From Bilabrum cf. latius (lineage: Eukaryota > Bigyra: Bicosoecida > Bigyra > Bicosoecida): a DNA stretch of 64,000 bases. This document shows, piece by piece, positions 24,876 through 34,556 of the stretch. The first letter of the stretch is position 1. Each line of letters starts with the position of its first letter. The stretch covers positions 372,001 through 436,000 of the forward strand of contig OZ237773.1 of assembly GCA_965178125.1 (NCBI GenBank), in the 5' to 3' direction. The notes below the pieces were generated by a model, which saw only the letters and a list, made by a program, of their open reading frames with translations, was not told the DNA's origin and made no database searches. A program made the translations under genes and the position numbers.

Positions 24876-25384
24876 CCTGCAAGAGTGGGTACGGGTCAAG
24901 TATAATTTCTTAATCAATTTAATGCGGACATACAATTTCAAACGCTTGGGTGCGCTAAAGACAGCATGACTGGCTAAGTGCACCGCCGCGACGCGCACCT
25001 GATGGGCACCGAAGCTCATCCCGGAACGGCATACATGGTCCTCATTATTTAAAACTACCGCCCACATTCCAGTGTTTCGTTCATACACTATATATTCATA
25101 CAGTCAAGCCGCCCTAATACACAGGAGAAGCACGTATCTTGCGGCCTGTACGTAGATCCATTTCTTGGCAGCACGATTCGACTGCACATCAGCGTCAGGC
25201 CTTATCAATCACTCAAACACAAAATCCACGCAGTATTCCAGGTCCATTCCATGCACAGCGATATACTCTCACCGATTCGGCTGCCAATGGCCGTCGGACA
25301 AGCAGTGGTGAGAACCATCGCCAGCAAGTGCGAACAGTTGATGTCCCGTGACGAGTGCTCACCAACGGCATCCAACATGGCAGC
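24876..25384. other. PFK upstream region
   Basis: AT-richer sequence upstream of the phosphofructokinase ATG, with TATATATTCAT at about 25088 and further A/T tracts that could serve as its promoter. A near copy of the recurrent word (CCGTGACGAGTGC) lies at 25346-25358, just before the inverted PFK fragment. No coding frame is convincing. Confidence 0.4.
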
Positions 25385-25577
25385 GCGGTGACCGAGACGT
25401 CCCCCCGGGTGATGCGCCCCACCGGCCGCACCTGGGAGCGGGTCATCTCCATGACGAGGCAGCCCAACCTGGCCCGCCCCCTGTCGGAGAACCCCAAGGG
25501 GGCCAAGAGCAGCAGGGGAGGCGAGGTCATGTGAGAGGCACAAGTGGTGTGTTGGATACTGGCGGAGTGCCGTGCTT
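25385..25577 (+). pseudogene. Inverted duplicate of the PFK 3' end
   Basis: The forward strand here repeats the PFK C-terminal coding sequence (from [15 protein letters not shown] to SSRGGEVM), its TGA and 43 bases of 3' flank, with a single mismatch to 22613-22805 in opposite orientation. The upstream frame has no start codon or PFK sequence, so it is a fragment, not a gene. Near identity means recent origin, gene conversion, or an assembly artefact. It forms a 193-base inverted repeat flanking the whole PFK gene, spacing about 2.6 kb. Confidence 0.85.
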
Positions 25578-25743
25578 AATTAATATGCATGGATACAAAG
25601 CCACTATTCGTGCAAGTCTGTGCACTTCGTGTGCTGCGATGCCATTGAGGGGCTGGGCAGGACCCAGGCCGGCTCTCGCAATCCGCTGACATCCCCTCAT
25701 TCCTCCGACATCTCGCGCGCCTACTCGTTCCCGCAGAGCGCTA

Positions 25744-25918
25744 CATCACACGGCCCTCGATCCATCACACGGCCCTCGATCCATCACACGGCCCTCGATC
25801 CATCACACGGCCCTCGATCCATCACACGGCCCTCGATCCATCACACGGCCCTCGATCCATCACACGGCCCCAGTCCCCATCACACGGCCCTCGATCCATC
25901 ACACGGCCCCAGTCCCCA
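25744..25918. repeat. 19-bp minisatellite overlapping the FabI stop codon
   Basis: Nine head-to-tail units starting CATCACACGGCC. Seven are CATCACACGGCCCTCGATC (25744 to 25876), then a 21-base variant ending CCAGTCCCC, one more 19-base unit from 25898, and a final CCAGTCCCC variant. The TGA of the minus-strand FabI gene (25901-25899) and its last six codons are written in the final units, so array change could alter the protein's C terminus or 3' UTR. Confidence 0.9.
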
Positions 25919-27110
25919 TCGCGCTCAGCCCGCAGTCCACGCGCAGCACCTGCCCTGTCACAGCGCCCATCCCCGGAAACGCCAGACTCGCGACCATCTG
26001 CCCCGCCTCCGCCTGCGTGAGCGCTTGCTGGGGCCGCATGGAGGACTGCTGCGCCCGCTCCCTCAGCTCCGTGAAACCGGGGATCCCACGGGCTGCCAGC
26101 GTGTTGACGGGGCCAGGGGACACGCAGTTGCTGGTGATGCCCAGCGGGCCCAGCTCATGGGCCAATGCCCTGGAGGCGGCCTCGAGGGCGGCCTTGCTGG
26201 GTCCCATGACCCCATAGGGGGGACACACCCTGGAGGACCCCTCGAATGTCAGAGCCACCACGCTGGCGTGGGAGGGGAGCAGCCGGGACTCGGCGGCGGA
26301 TCCGGGGGTCGGAAGGGGGCCCTCGCTGGTGTGACGAGTGCTCACTGCCTCGTCGCTCGCGCCTTGCGGGCCCCGGTGGAACCTTTCCCACTCCGGATCC
26401 GGCATTTCGGGCCGCTCCGGTGCCACGCCCGCGGCGAGCATGGGAGCGAGGGCCCTGGTGGTTGCAACCAGCGAGTAGGCGGACAGGCTGGAAGCACTTG
26501 CCCAGTCGGTTTCGGACAGAGCGAGCATGGGCGAGCACCTTGACAGCCGCTGGGCCTCGCGCCAGCGCTCCTGCCCGTACTCGCCCAATTCTGGTGGTGG
26601 GGGCATGCATTCATGGCTACTATCCCCGGCGAGGTCTTCGTCCGGCTAGTCTTCACCGGGCCGCATAGCGGCTCGTGTGGCAAATGCAATGCTGTGGCAA
26701 AAGGCGTGCAGCTTGCCACCAAATTGGCCAGTGGCGAGGTGGTCTGCCAATTTCTAGACATCAGACTCCTATGAAGCGTCGAATAAAATGTGTGACAGAG
26801 GTGCAACGCCATCGTCAGAGTCCCTTGGGCTCCATATCCTCTGCCATGATGACTGATCCGATGCTACACATTTCTGCAACCTGTCCAGGAACCGCTCGCT
26901 CTGCATGCCAACGCAAACTCGAGCCCCAGCTGCTCTCCAAGATCTCGCTACGTGCCATGCTATGGACCGTTCGGATGAAAAACCAAGCACCAAGCAGTTT
27001 CGGCCCATGAGCAAGTTCGACATTGGAGGTGTATGGTGGTACAGACGCATACCACGCTGGGGCCTGTGCCAGATCCGGCACATGTGCACAACTTGATGTG
27101 TTCTATGCAT
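25899..27110 (-). CDS. fabI: FabI-type enoyl-ACP reductase, 403 aa
   Basis: NAD(P)H-dependent reduction of enoyl-ACP, the last step of each type II fatty-acid synthesis cycle, normally in plastids or mitochondria. From the ATG at 27110, the first after an upstream TGA, to TGA at 25899. The N-terminal 29 residues (MHRTHQVVHMCRIWHRPQRG...) have several Arg and His and no acidic residue, like an organelle presequence. Then MGRNCLVLGFSSERSIAWHVA is the nucleotide-binding start, KLHAFCHSIAFATRAAM the HSIAFA motif, SAYSLVATTRAL the following helix, and YGVMGPSKAALEAASRALA the Tyr-x6-Lys catalytic pair; GPVNTLAARGIPGF follows as in bacterial FabI. TAGs at 26771, 26756 and 26648 bridge three fragments. 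A Pro/Glu-rich insert of about 40 residues (near 26380-26260) is not in bacterial FabI. Confidence 0.85.
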
Positions 27111-27247
27111 AATTTTCGAAATTGGTCTTCAGTAATGAGTGCAATACGGATAGCAGTGGAGTATGCCGTGATGCTCCGAATCTATCATGATGGCAACTCA
27201 ATTTGCGGCGACATTCATACCACCATTTCGAAGATTCCCACGCTATC
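27111..27247. promoter_or_regulatory. Compact divergent promoter, FabI / sulfatase
   Basis: Only 137 bases separate the ATGs of two genes transcribed away from each other. The sequence is AT-rich relative to the flanks. No clear TATA box is seen. Both genes must be expressed from this short interval. Confidence 0.5.
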
Positions 27248-30200
27248 ATGCGTGGAGTTATAGCAATGCTGGCACTTGCCGCAACATCGGCTTTGGGGTA
27301 CCTGAGTCGTCCGAACATCCTCTTCATGTAAGTCTTCGACTCGAGCGGTTCGTGTCGTACGGCCCAATTGGCAAAAATCAGGACCGTGTGCCCAGCCGTT
27401 CGCGAATTGTGTCGCAGGATGGCGGATCAAATGCGGTATGAAGCATTTGGGGCGGCAGGAAACACTGGTATTCACACTCCCAACCTAGATCGATTGGCGA
27501 AGCAAGGCGCAGTATTCGCGTCGCAATACTCGAGCACTCCTAGTGAGACAGGCTTCCGAACCGCGCGATACTATTCATTCGTGGTATTTTTATGTATCTT
27601 AGAGCTCGTGTATTGGCACGCTTGCATGCACCGCTCCCGCAGCTTGCACTCCTGCAAGGTCCAACCTCCTGACCGGCAGGAATCCTTGGGACGCTGGCAT
27701 GATCGGCTACGGCTCGATCGCACCTCGCTATGCGTACGAAATGCCACGCGCCGTCCGGGATTCTGGCTATGGCCGCGTGAGCAGCATCGCCATGAGAAAC
27801 CGCACGGCACGCTCAACCGCAGCACTCCCGCTCGCCCCAGCATGAAATGAAATGGATGCTCCTATTCGCAGGTAGCCAGCCTCGGGAAGAATCACATGAA
27901 CTGGAGGTAAGAAAACATACGGCTTTTTGGATTCGGAAGTCGGGGCATGCGGCTCCCCAGCCCCTCCCTCCGTGCTGACTCCTGCTCCCTTTCCCCCTTC
28001 ACCCACCGCCCACTGCAGTGAGCCAACAAGCAAGGAGCAAGAAGCAGGAATCGCACATGTACGATCATCCATGAACAACCGGCCTTGTGGCGATTCCCGA
28101 CTCATGCGATGATTGACCCCTTCTATTTCTCCTGAAAACCTCCTTCACCACCTCCTGCTGCTTGCTTCCCTCCATAATCCAAAACCCCAACCCTCTCCCA
28201 TCCCCCCCAACCCCCTCTCGCAGACGCCTCCTCCAACGAGGGCATCGGTCACGGATGGGAAACTAAGGGCAACCTATACGACGGGCTTGGCAACGGACTG
28301 CCTCCGAGTGACAAGGGTCAGGGGGAGTATGACGACTACGACCAGTGGTTCCAGACTTAGATGCCGGGCAAGGACCCCATGGCCACTGGGCTCGACTGGA
28401 ACACCTGGCACGGGAAGGCATACGTCTACCCGGAGTACTACCACCCGACCGCCTGGCTGGGCCGGCAAGGTGTGCAGCACCTGGAGGCCTACGCCAGGGA
28501 ACAAGCGATGGCTCACGAGGCGGGGCAGGAAGCGAGCCCTTTCTTCCTCAAGTGGTCCGCACACAGGCCGCACTCCCCCTACGACCCCCCCGCAAGGCTG
28601 CTCAACGCCTCCTACCAGCGGGACACGCTGCACCCGATCCGGCTGTGTGCCCCAGACGGGAAGACCACGGACCCCACGTGCTGGGACCCCCAGTTCTACG
28701 GAGGGGAGGGACACCCCGAGGGGTGCGGACCCACCACGGACGCGTGGTGCGGGCACATGCCCGAAGCTGAAGTGGACGTCTCGAGGCATGCGTACTACGC
28801 TTCGGTCGAGTTCGTGGACGAGCAGGTGGGAAGCATCCTGGACACCCTCGAGAGCACCGGCCTCATCAACAACACCTTCATCTTCTGGACCTCGGACCAC
28901 GGGGACGGACAGGGAACACACAACCACTGGAGGAAGGGGTACCCCTACGAGTTCTCCGCCCACGTTCCCCTCATCGTGCGCTGGCCAGATGACGAGTCGC
29001 TCGTCGCGGGCGAAGGTGCCGCCGCGCGGGCCGCCGAGGCCGCCCAGAGGGCCCTGCGGAACCTCGAGTCCCACCGCGCGCGCGGCGCCGCGGACCCCTC
29101 CAAGATCACCCACCCCCTAAGTTCCGCAGAACTGGGCGCCGCGCGCTCTGCCGCCTCGTTGGAGCGCGAGGCCGCCTCCCTGCCCCAGGACGTGCCTCCG
29201 GGCGACGCCCTCGCCGAGAACCTGCCTCGGGCAGCGGACCCCGAGGGTGCCGACACTCGCGCATTCACCGTGAAAAGGGGCAGCACCATCACGGGCGTGG
29301 TCACGGAGCTGAGGGACGTCTTCGGGACGGTGCAGGAGCTCGCGGGCATCCAGGCGCCCCAGGGCGTCAAGCCGATCGACGGGAAGCCGCTGACCTGCCT
29401 CCTGAGAGACCCCACCGGCAAATCCTGCCAGTGGAGGGAGTACATTGACCTGGAGCACGCCATGTGAGACGGTGTGACGAGTGGAAGGGGTGTGACGAAT
29501 GAATAGCGCGCTCCCAGTCACCAACGGTTTTTTCCATCTTTCCCCTCGTCTTGTTTGTCCTATTTCGCTCTTGTACTCTTCGCAGCTGCTACAACGAGAC
29601 GAACCATTGGAACGCGCTCACCGATGGCAGGATCAAGTACGTGTTCCGGGCCTTCTTCGCGGATGAGCAGCTGTTCAACCTGACGAGCGACCCCTGGGAG
29701 ATGCGGAACCTGGCACCCCTCGCGGACCAAGACCCGGGCATCAAGGCGGCCCTGGCCCTGTGGCGGGGCCGCATGGTCAAGCAGTTCCAGGAGCAGGGCA
29801 GGGGGCCCGACTGGGTCAAAGACGGGGTGCTGCAGCGCCGCACCCAGCAGCAGACCTACAGCCCCAACTACCCGCACCCGCCGGCACCCGCCTCTGGAGA
29901 CGGGGTGTTCGCCTTCCCCTGCAACAGGAACGGCGACGACGGGTACGTGCAGCCTGGCAACCAGGTCATGAACGCGACAGCGGTTGCAACCACTTAGGCG
30001 GGGGATCCGATCATCAAGTTGACCCTCAGCTCCGATCCAACCCTGTGCCTCACCGTATCGGAGGGGCAGCCGCTCCCCGGCGACACCACCGAGCTGCGGT
30101 TCGACACCTGCGGCGGAGCCAGCGGCGCCGCGCAATCTGGGAGCAGCGACCCCTTGCCCACGCAGCGCTTCGTGCACGCCTCCAACGGGGGGCAGACGGG

Positions 30201-30480
30201 ACCCCTGCAGACGGCCGTCAGCGGAACCACCGGCGCGGCGCCGCAGTGCGTGCAGCCGCTGCAGGCCATCTCGGGCGAAGACGTGCGTGTGGTGGCGGGC
30301 GCCTGCGGTGCAGCTGGGAGCGACGCGGCCGCGTGGCAGGAGTGGGTGTTCGGCCAGAGCGGGTATTTCTTTTTGAAGAAGGACGGGGACTGCATGAGCT
30401 CGATCCACCCCACGTGGGGGGCGCTGGGGCACGGGGCGGGGAGGCCCTGGCAGGAGGGGGACCCACTGCCTGCCCCCTGA
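27248..30480 (+). CDS. Secreted sulfatase with C-terminal lectin-like domain, 6 exons
   Basis: Hydrolyses sulfate esters. Exons: 27248-27327, 27418-27542, 27643-27776, 27872-27906, 28224-29463, 29586-30480, ending TGA. The signal peptide is MRGVIAMLALAATSALG, then RPNILFMMADQMRYEAFG. The active-site motif CTPARSNLLTGR spans the exon 2/3 junction (formylglycine Cys codon 27645), followed by GKNHMNW, DHGDGQGTHNHW and LFNLTSDPWEMRNL. TAGs at 28358 (DQWFQT-TAG-MPGKD) and 29995 are read through. After 29998 a domain with LSSDPTLCLTV and QEWVFGQSGYF resembles a ricin-type beta trefoil. The join at intron 4 is one base out of phase: GTAAG at 27907 with CAG ending at 28223 gives a wrong frame, so a microexon, unusual donor or one-base error is needed. 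Intron 5 (29464-29585) carries the word TGTGACGAGTG ten bases into the intron. Confidence 0.85.
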
Positions 30481-30755
30481 AACCAACGTCCACCTGCCAG
30501 TGGCATGGATGGACACAAGCAGCTGGTAGTACCGGTACTAGGGATGGGGGGATAGAGAGGCATGGGGTGGTTGCTTCGGTTGCATGGACTGCGTCGATGT
30601 TTTAAATGCGCGTTGCTTTGATATATGAGCTTGAGAGAGTTGGTGTGGCACGTTGCAAGCTGGTCTGGTGGAGACCATCGGCGCCGCGCACGCGGAGTAT
30701 CTCTGGTTCCGCAACAAGTGTTTGCTCGACCACAAGCTACCAATTACAGAAGTAG

Positions 30756-32519
30756 ATGATGAATGTGTTGTAGTACGCTTTAGAACTCGATCCGTGGATA
30801 CAATACTCTGCTGCTGCTGCTGCCATTCTGACTATCGCGGCCTCGGTAGCGTATTTTCGACTCTGCCACCGTCCCCGGATCAATGGGCCGCCTCGCATGG
30901 AATTCGTAAATAAATTCAAGGAATAGCGCCAAGATGTATTCGTGAATATTATGAAGGACTATGATTGGACAGCAGAGATCGAGGGCTTCGTAATGACCGC
31001 TGACCCTGCACTCTGCCAAGCTCTCATGTGCAAGGAGGAGCACGCCGCAACCAGGAGCAGGGTATACTATTACTCTGCCATGTTCATGCCAGCAAATGCA
31101 GGCGTGCTGACTTCGAATGGCGAGCCCTGGACAAAGCGACGGCAGGCCCTGCACTCCGTTTTCCAAGGCTCGCACATATCCAAGTTTGGTGACGACTGCT
31201 ACAGAGAAGCCTGCCGGCACGCAGATGCGTGGATGGAGGGCCGCACGTCGAGCCTCGGCGTCTTGCAGGACGCCAAACCCACCCAGGTCGTGGCTGCCCC
31301 ATCCAAGACCGTGGACGGCGAGGGCACGGACAAGGTCGCTCTGGTCCCCCGGTGGTCCAGCGGTGGACCGGACCTCCTGGAGGCATGCAGGGGAGTGAGC
31401 ATGGGCGCCCTGCTGCGGTTCGGATACGGGCAGGACCCAGCGAGTGATCGGAGCAAGGAGCTGTCTCGGTCCCTGGCCATGTACGGGAAGGGTGTGGCCA
31501 TGCAGGCGGACGGCGTGTGCGGCGTGCTGGGGCTCTGCTTCCAGATGCATAAAGAAGCAGGCACCATCAGGAGACTCACCGACGAGATGGTGGCGGAGAG
31601 AAAGGCACTGATGGAGAAGGTCGGAGACAGGCGCAGGGGCGGCGCGCTGCCTCTTGACTTCATCTCGCAGCTGATCGGGACCGACCTGACCCCATTTGAG
31701 GTGGCTGCAGAAGTGAACCACATATATGGGGCGCACAAAGCTGCGGCGTTCGTCATGGTGGGGATGTTCTTCCAGTTATCGAGGCCAGGGAACAAGGTGT
31801 GGCTGGAGCGGCTGCGTGACGAGTGGAGGCAGGTGCTCGCTCCCCGGAGGAAAGAGGGGGAGCCGGCCTGGCCCACGCCCGCGCCCAGGCTAGAGGACGT
31901 GTTCCAGGGAAACAAGAAGAAAACGAACCTGCCCGTGCAGACCGCCATCTTCAACGAGTGCGCCCGCATGCACAACGTGACTCTCGTGTGCCCCAGGCTC
32001 AACGGAGAGCCCATTGAGATTCAGGGCAAGACCATGCCCCCGGGCACTGAGATCATGATCATGATGCACGCGGTGCATCACAGGCCTGACATCTGGCCAG
32101 ACCCGCACTCCTTCGATCCAGGCCGCTTCCTTCCAAAGTCCCACCCATTCTACAACCCAGAGAGGGCACCAGCCAGGAACGACGCGTACTTCCCGTTCAT
32201 CGAAGGCAAGCGCAAGTGCGCGGGGCACATCCTGGCCCGGCTGGAGATCCATTCGATCATGCACGCGGCCCTGAGCAGGTGTGACCTGGTGGTGGACAGG
32301 GAGGACCTGCGGCTGGAGCCGCAATTCTACAGCACGTACGATGGGCCGGTGCCCTTCCACTGTGAGCCGCTTGGGCCCGATGGAAGGAGCCTTAGGGCAA
32401 CTGCGAGTGCGGGTGCGGGGGCGATGAGCTCGGGGGCTGTGGGGGAGGGCAAGGAGGTGGAGCACGGCGAGGAGGAGGAGGAGGAGGAGGAGGAGGAGGA
32501 GGAGTCGAAGCGGGACTGA
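30756..32519 (+). CDS. Cytochrome P450 monooxygenase, 587 aa
   Basis: A membrane-bound haem monooxygenase; the substrate is unknown. Chosen start ATG at 30756 (MMNVL-TAG-YALELDPW), followed by an Ala/Ile signal anchor (SAAAAILTIAASVAYF) and the Pro-rich hinge PRINGPPRMEF typical of ER P450s. TAGs at 30771 and 30924 (FKE-TAG-RQDVF). Conserved elements: helix I region HIYGAHKAAAF, the ExxR motif NECARMHNV, PDPHSFDPGRFLP, and the haem loop FPFIEGKRKCAGH with the Cys ligand codon at 32217. It ends with a Glu run and TGA. A 60-residue insert follows helix C (ASCRTPN frame is a shadow). The frame is open back to an ATG at 30606 through another TAG at 30753, giving a possible 50-residue Arg/Ser-rich extension, so the true N terminus is uncertain. 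It is intronless, unlike the neighbouring sulfatase. Confidence 0.9.
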
Positions 32520-32782
32520 GCGCGGGCTGGATCCACGGGTGGCTCTACCGTGTGACGAGTGCGCGAGCGACGCTTTGCCCCTTGCTGGGTGACGCGCCTA
32601 CCTCGTGCGAACTCGCCATGGGGTGCTACCTGGATCCACCCGCGGGAGCCTGTGTCAGTCCATGGAGGCTGAACGGCAGGAGACACTTGTTTGCTACTGT
32701 GTGTCTGCGATCGCGTTGGGGATAATATCATAGCTTTTGAGGCATTCGGCACGAGCCAAAATTGTCGGTTTTCCTCAGTCAT

Positions 32783-34399
32783 TTACACTCCGGGTCGTCC
32801 CACGCCCGCGCCTGCCCCCGGCCCCTATCCACGCACCGCCCCGGCACCCGCCCCCGCCCCCGCGGTGGCGCCCTTGCCCTGGCTCGTGGTCCTGCTCAAT
32901 GCAGCGGCCTGCTGCTGGGATGCCATGCCTGACCTGACGCCACCGCTGAGAACCTCATCCGTCGTCTGAGGCCCCACGGGCGTCTTCGAGTCGTACGTCA
33001 TCCCCGGGCCCTCCACTAATGGCTCCGGGTCCAGAAGCCTGGCCCGCAGGTCGGCGGCCGCCTTGCCGCCGTCCACCTCTCTGAGCGCGCCAGCCACTCT
33101 GCCCAGGGACTCAAGGGCACTGCAGTGGAACGCCATCTGGGAGTGCACCCACTCCTCCAGCAGCACCGCAGTGTCCTGCACCCTCTGGCTCTCGTACACC
33201 TGCAGCTGCTTCCGGAAGAGCGTGTCCGTGTTGGCCGCGAATCCCTGTGCGGCGAGCATGTCTGCCCTTGCCGGGTTTAGCCTGGCCGGGGTGGTGCCGG
33301 CCGTCTTGGCGAGGGTGTTGTGGGAGCCAGTGAGTGCCACCGCTGCCTTGAGCTTCGCCTCCCTGTCAGCAAGGAGAGCCCTAAGGGGCTCCACCGCCAC
33401 GCGGGAGTAGTGGGCCAGGGGGGTCATCACAGTGGACTTGAGCCGGGCCGACTGCGGTGGTGTGACGAGTATGTTGGGGATGTGACGAGTATGTTGGTGG
33501 TAAAGGGAGCAGCACGGGGGAGGGGATGGGGAATAGGGGCGGGCATGTATCACCAGACTGGCGGCATGTGGCACGGCCTGCCACGCTGGGGCGGGGCTGG
33601 GCTGGGCTGGGCTACTGCACTGCGAGCGCGGTGCACTGTACGTCGTCCATCACAACTGAGTCATGCACTAGCTCACCAGCAATTTTCTCCTCGCGTCCTG
33701 AATGTCCACCAGTTCCTTTGCGAATGTGTCCAGCGCTGCCCGGAGCCGCGGGCAGCTCTCATCCCCCGTGGAGCCCCGGAGGTCCCGTGCCAGCTTCTCT
33801 CCTGCACTTGCGGCCTGGGTCTCGCTAGACTCGGCGGCGCGCGCTCCCGCGAGCAGCGTGCTGACGAGTGCGGCGTTCGCTGCGAGGTGGGCCGTGCACT
33901 TGTCCGCGGTTCGCGCGACGTTGCCTGCTCGCTCCTATCCGGCTGGGATCGGTGGGACGACTGCCATGTCTGTTCGGTTCCCATGATTCTGGCGCTGTTG
34001 TTGTTGCTGCTAGCGCATCATTCCTTGTTGCTATTGATGCTGTGGTTGGGAGTGCATTCCTCCGGCCATGCTCCCCCGCTGCGCCTCTACCCGAGCTCCT
34101 CGGCTGTCCATCCCACCTGCACCCGTTGCGCCGAGCGCGGCGGTTCTAAAATCGTGCCTTGTCGCTGCAGCTCCAATCCCTGAGTGCGCAGATACAACTT
34201 CATCTTCGCCTGAGCTTGCGGGGACGGCGGAGCCGGCAGGAACAGCCATGCTGGCCTGTGGTGAGGACACATTCGACTCGGAACTGGTAGCGACTGAGGG
34301 CGCAGCAGCGGCCTACCCCTGCCCCTATCTAGCTGGCTATCTTGATGTGGTCGATGGTTCTCCACTGGGAGCTTCTCTTGGTCGCTCCATGGTTGCCAT
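32783..34399 (-). CDS. CIBAR/FAM92-like BAR-domain protein, 463 aa, 2 exons
   Basis: Exons on the minus strand are 34399-33677 and 33451-32783, joined in phase across a 225-base GT-AG intron, ending TAA. The N-terminal 145 residues are low-complexity and Gln-rich; seven TAGs are read through in the gene (34339, 34327, 34315, 34033, 34012, 33937, 32827), two of them in QPQHQ-TAG-QQGMMR-TAG-QQQQ. The rest is helical: NVARTADKCTAHLAANAALV, ALDTFAKELVDIQDARRKLL, then VAVEPLRALLADREAKLKAA, LNPARADMLAA, QVYESQRVQDTAVLLEEW and HSQMAFHCSALESL. This order (VEPL..., the RNP-like turn, LEE.. and the final MAFH.ALE helix) matches FAM92/CIBAR BAR proteins, membrane-binding proteins linked to cilia. Similarity is judged by eye; another BAR family is possible. 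The intron ends with two copies of ACTCGTCACA next to the acceptor. Confidence 0.7.
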
Positions 34400-34556
34400 G
34401 TTGGTCGATTGAATTGTTTTTGTCAAACGGCAACCGCACCTGGCGCCGCGCAATGCTGCTATTTGGTTCCGCTTATCGAGGCTGTCTCGCAGTAAGCTTC
34501 CACTCGCATGCACAGGAGACGTTAGAACGATGAATGAAAAACATGTTACGAAAGCA

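Noticed and set aside
25590-25740. Possible exon upstream of the minisatellite on the plus strand
   Set aside because: Short, no start, no splice signals and no motif. Left unannotated.
25744-25918. CRISPR-like array
   Set aside because: Units are directly tandem without spacers and the context is eukaryotic, so it is a minisatellite.
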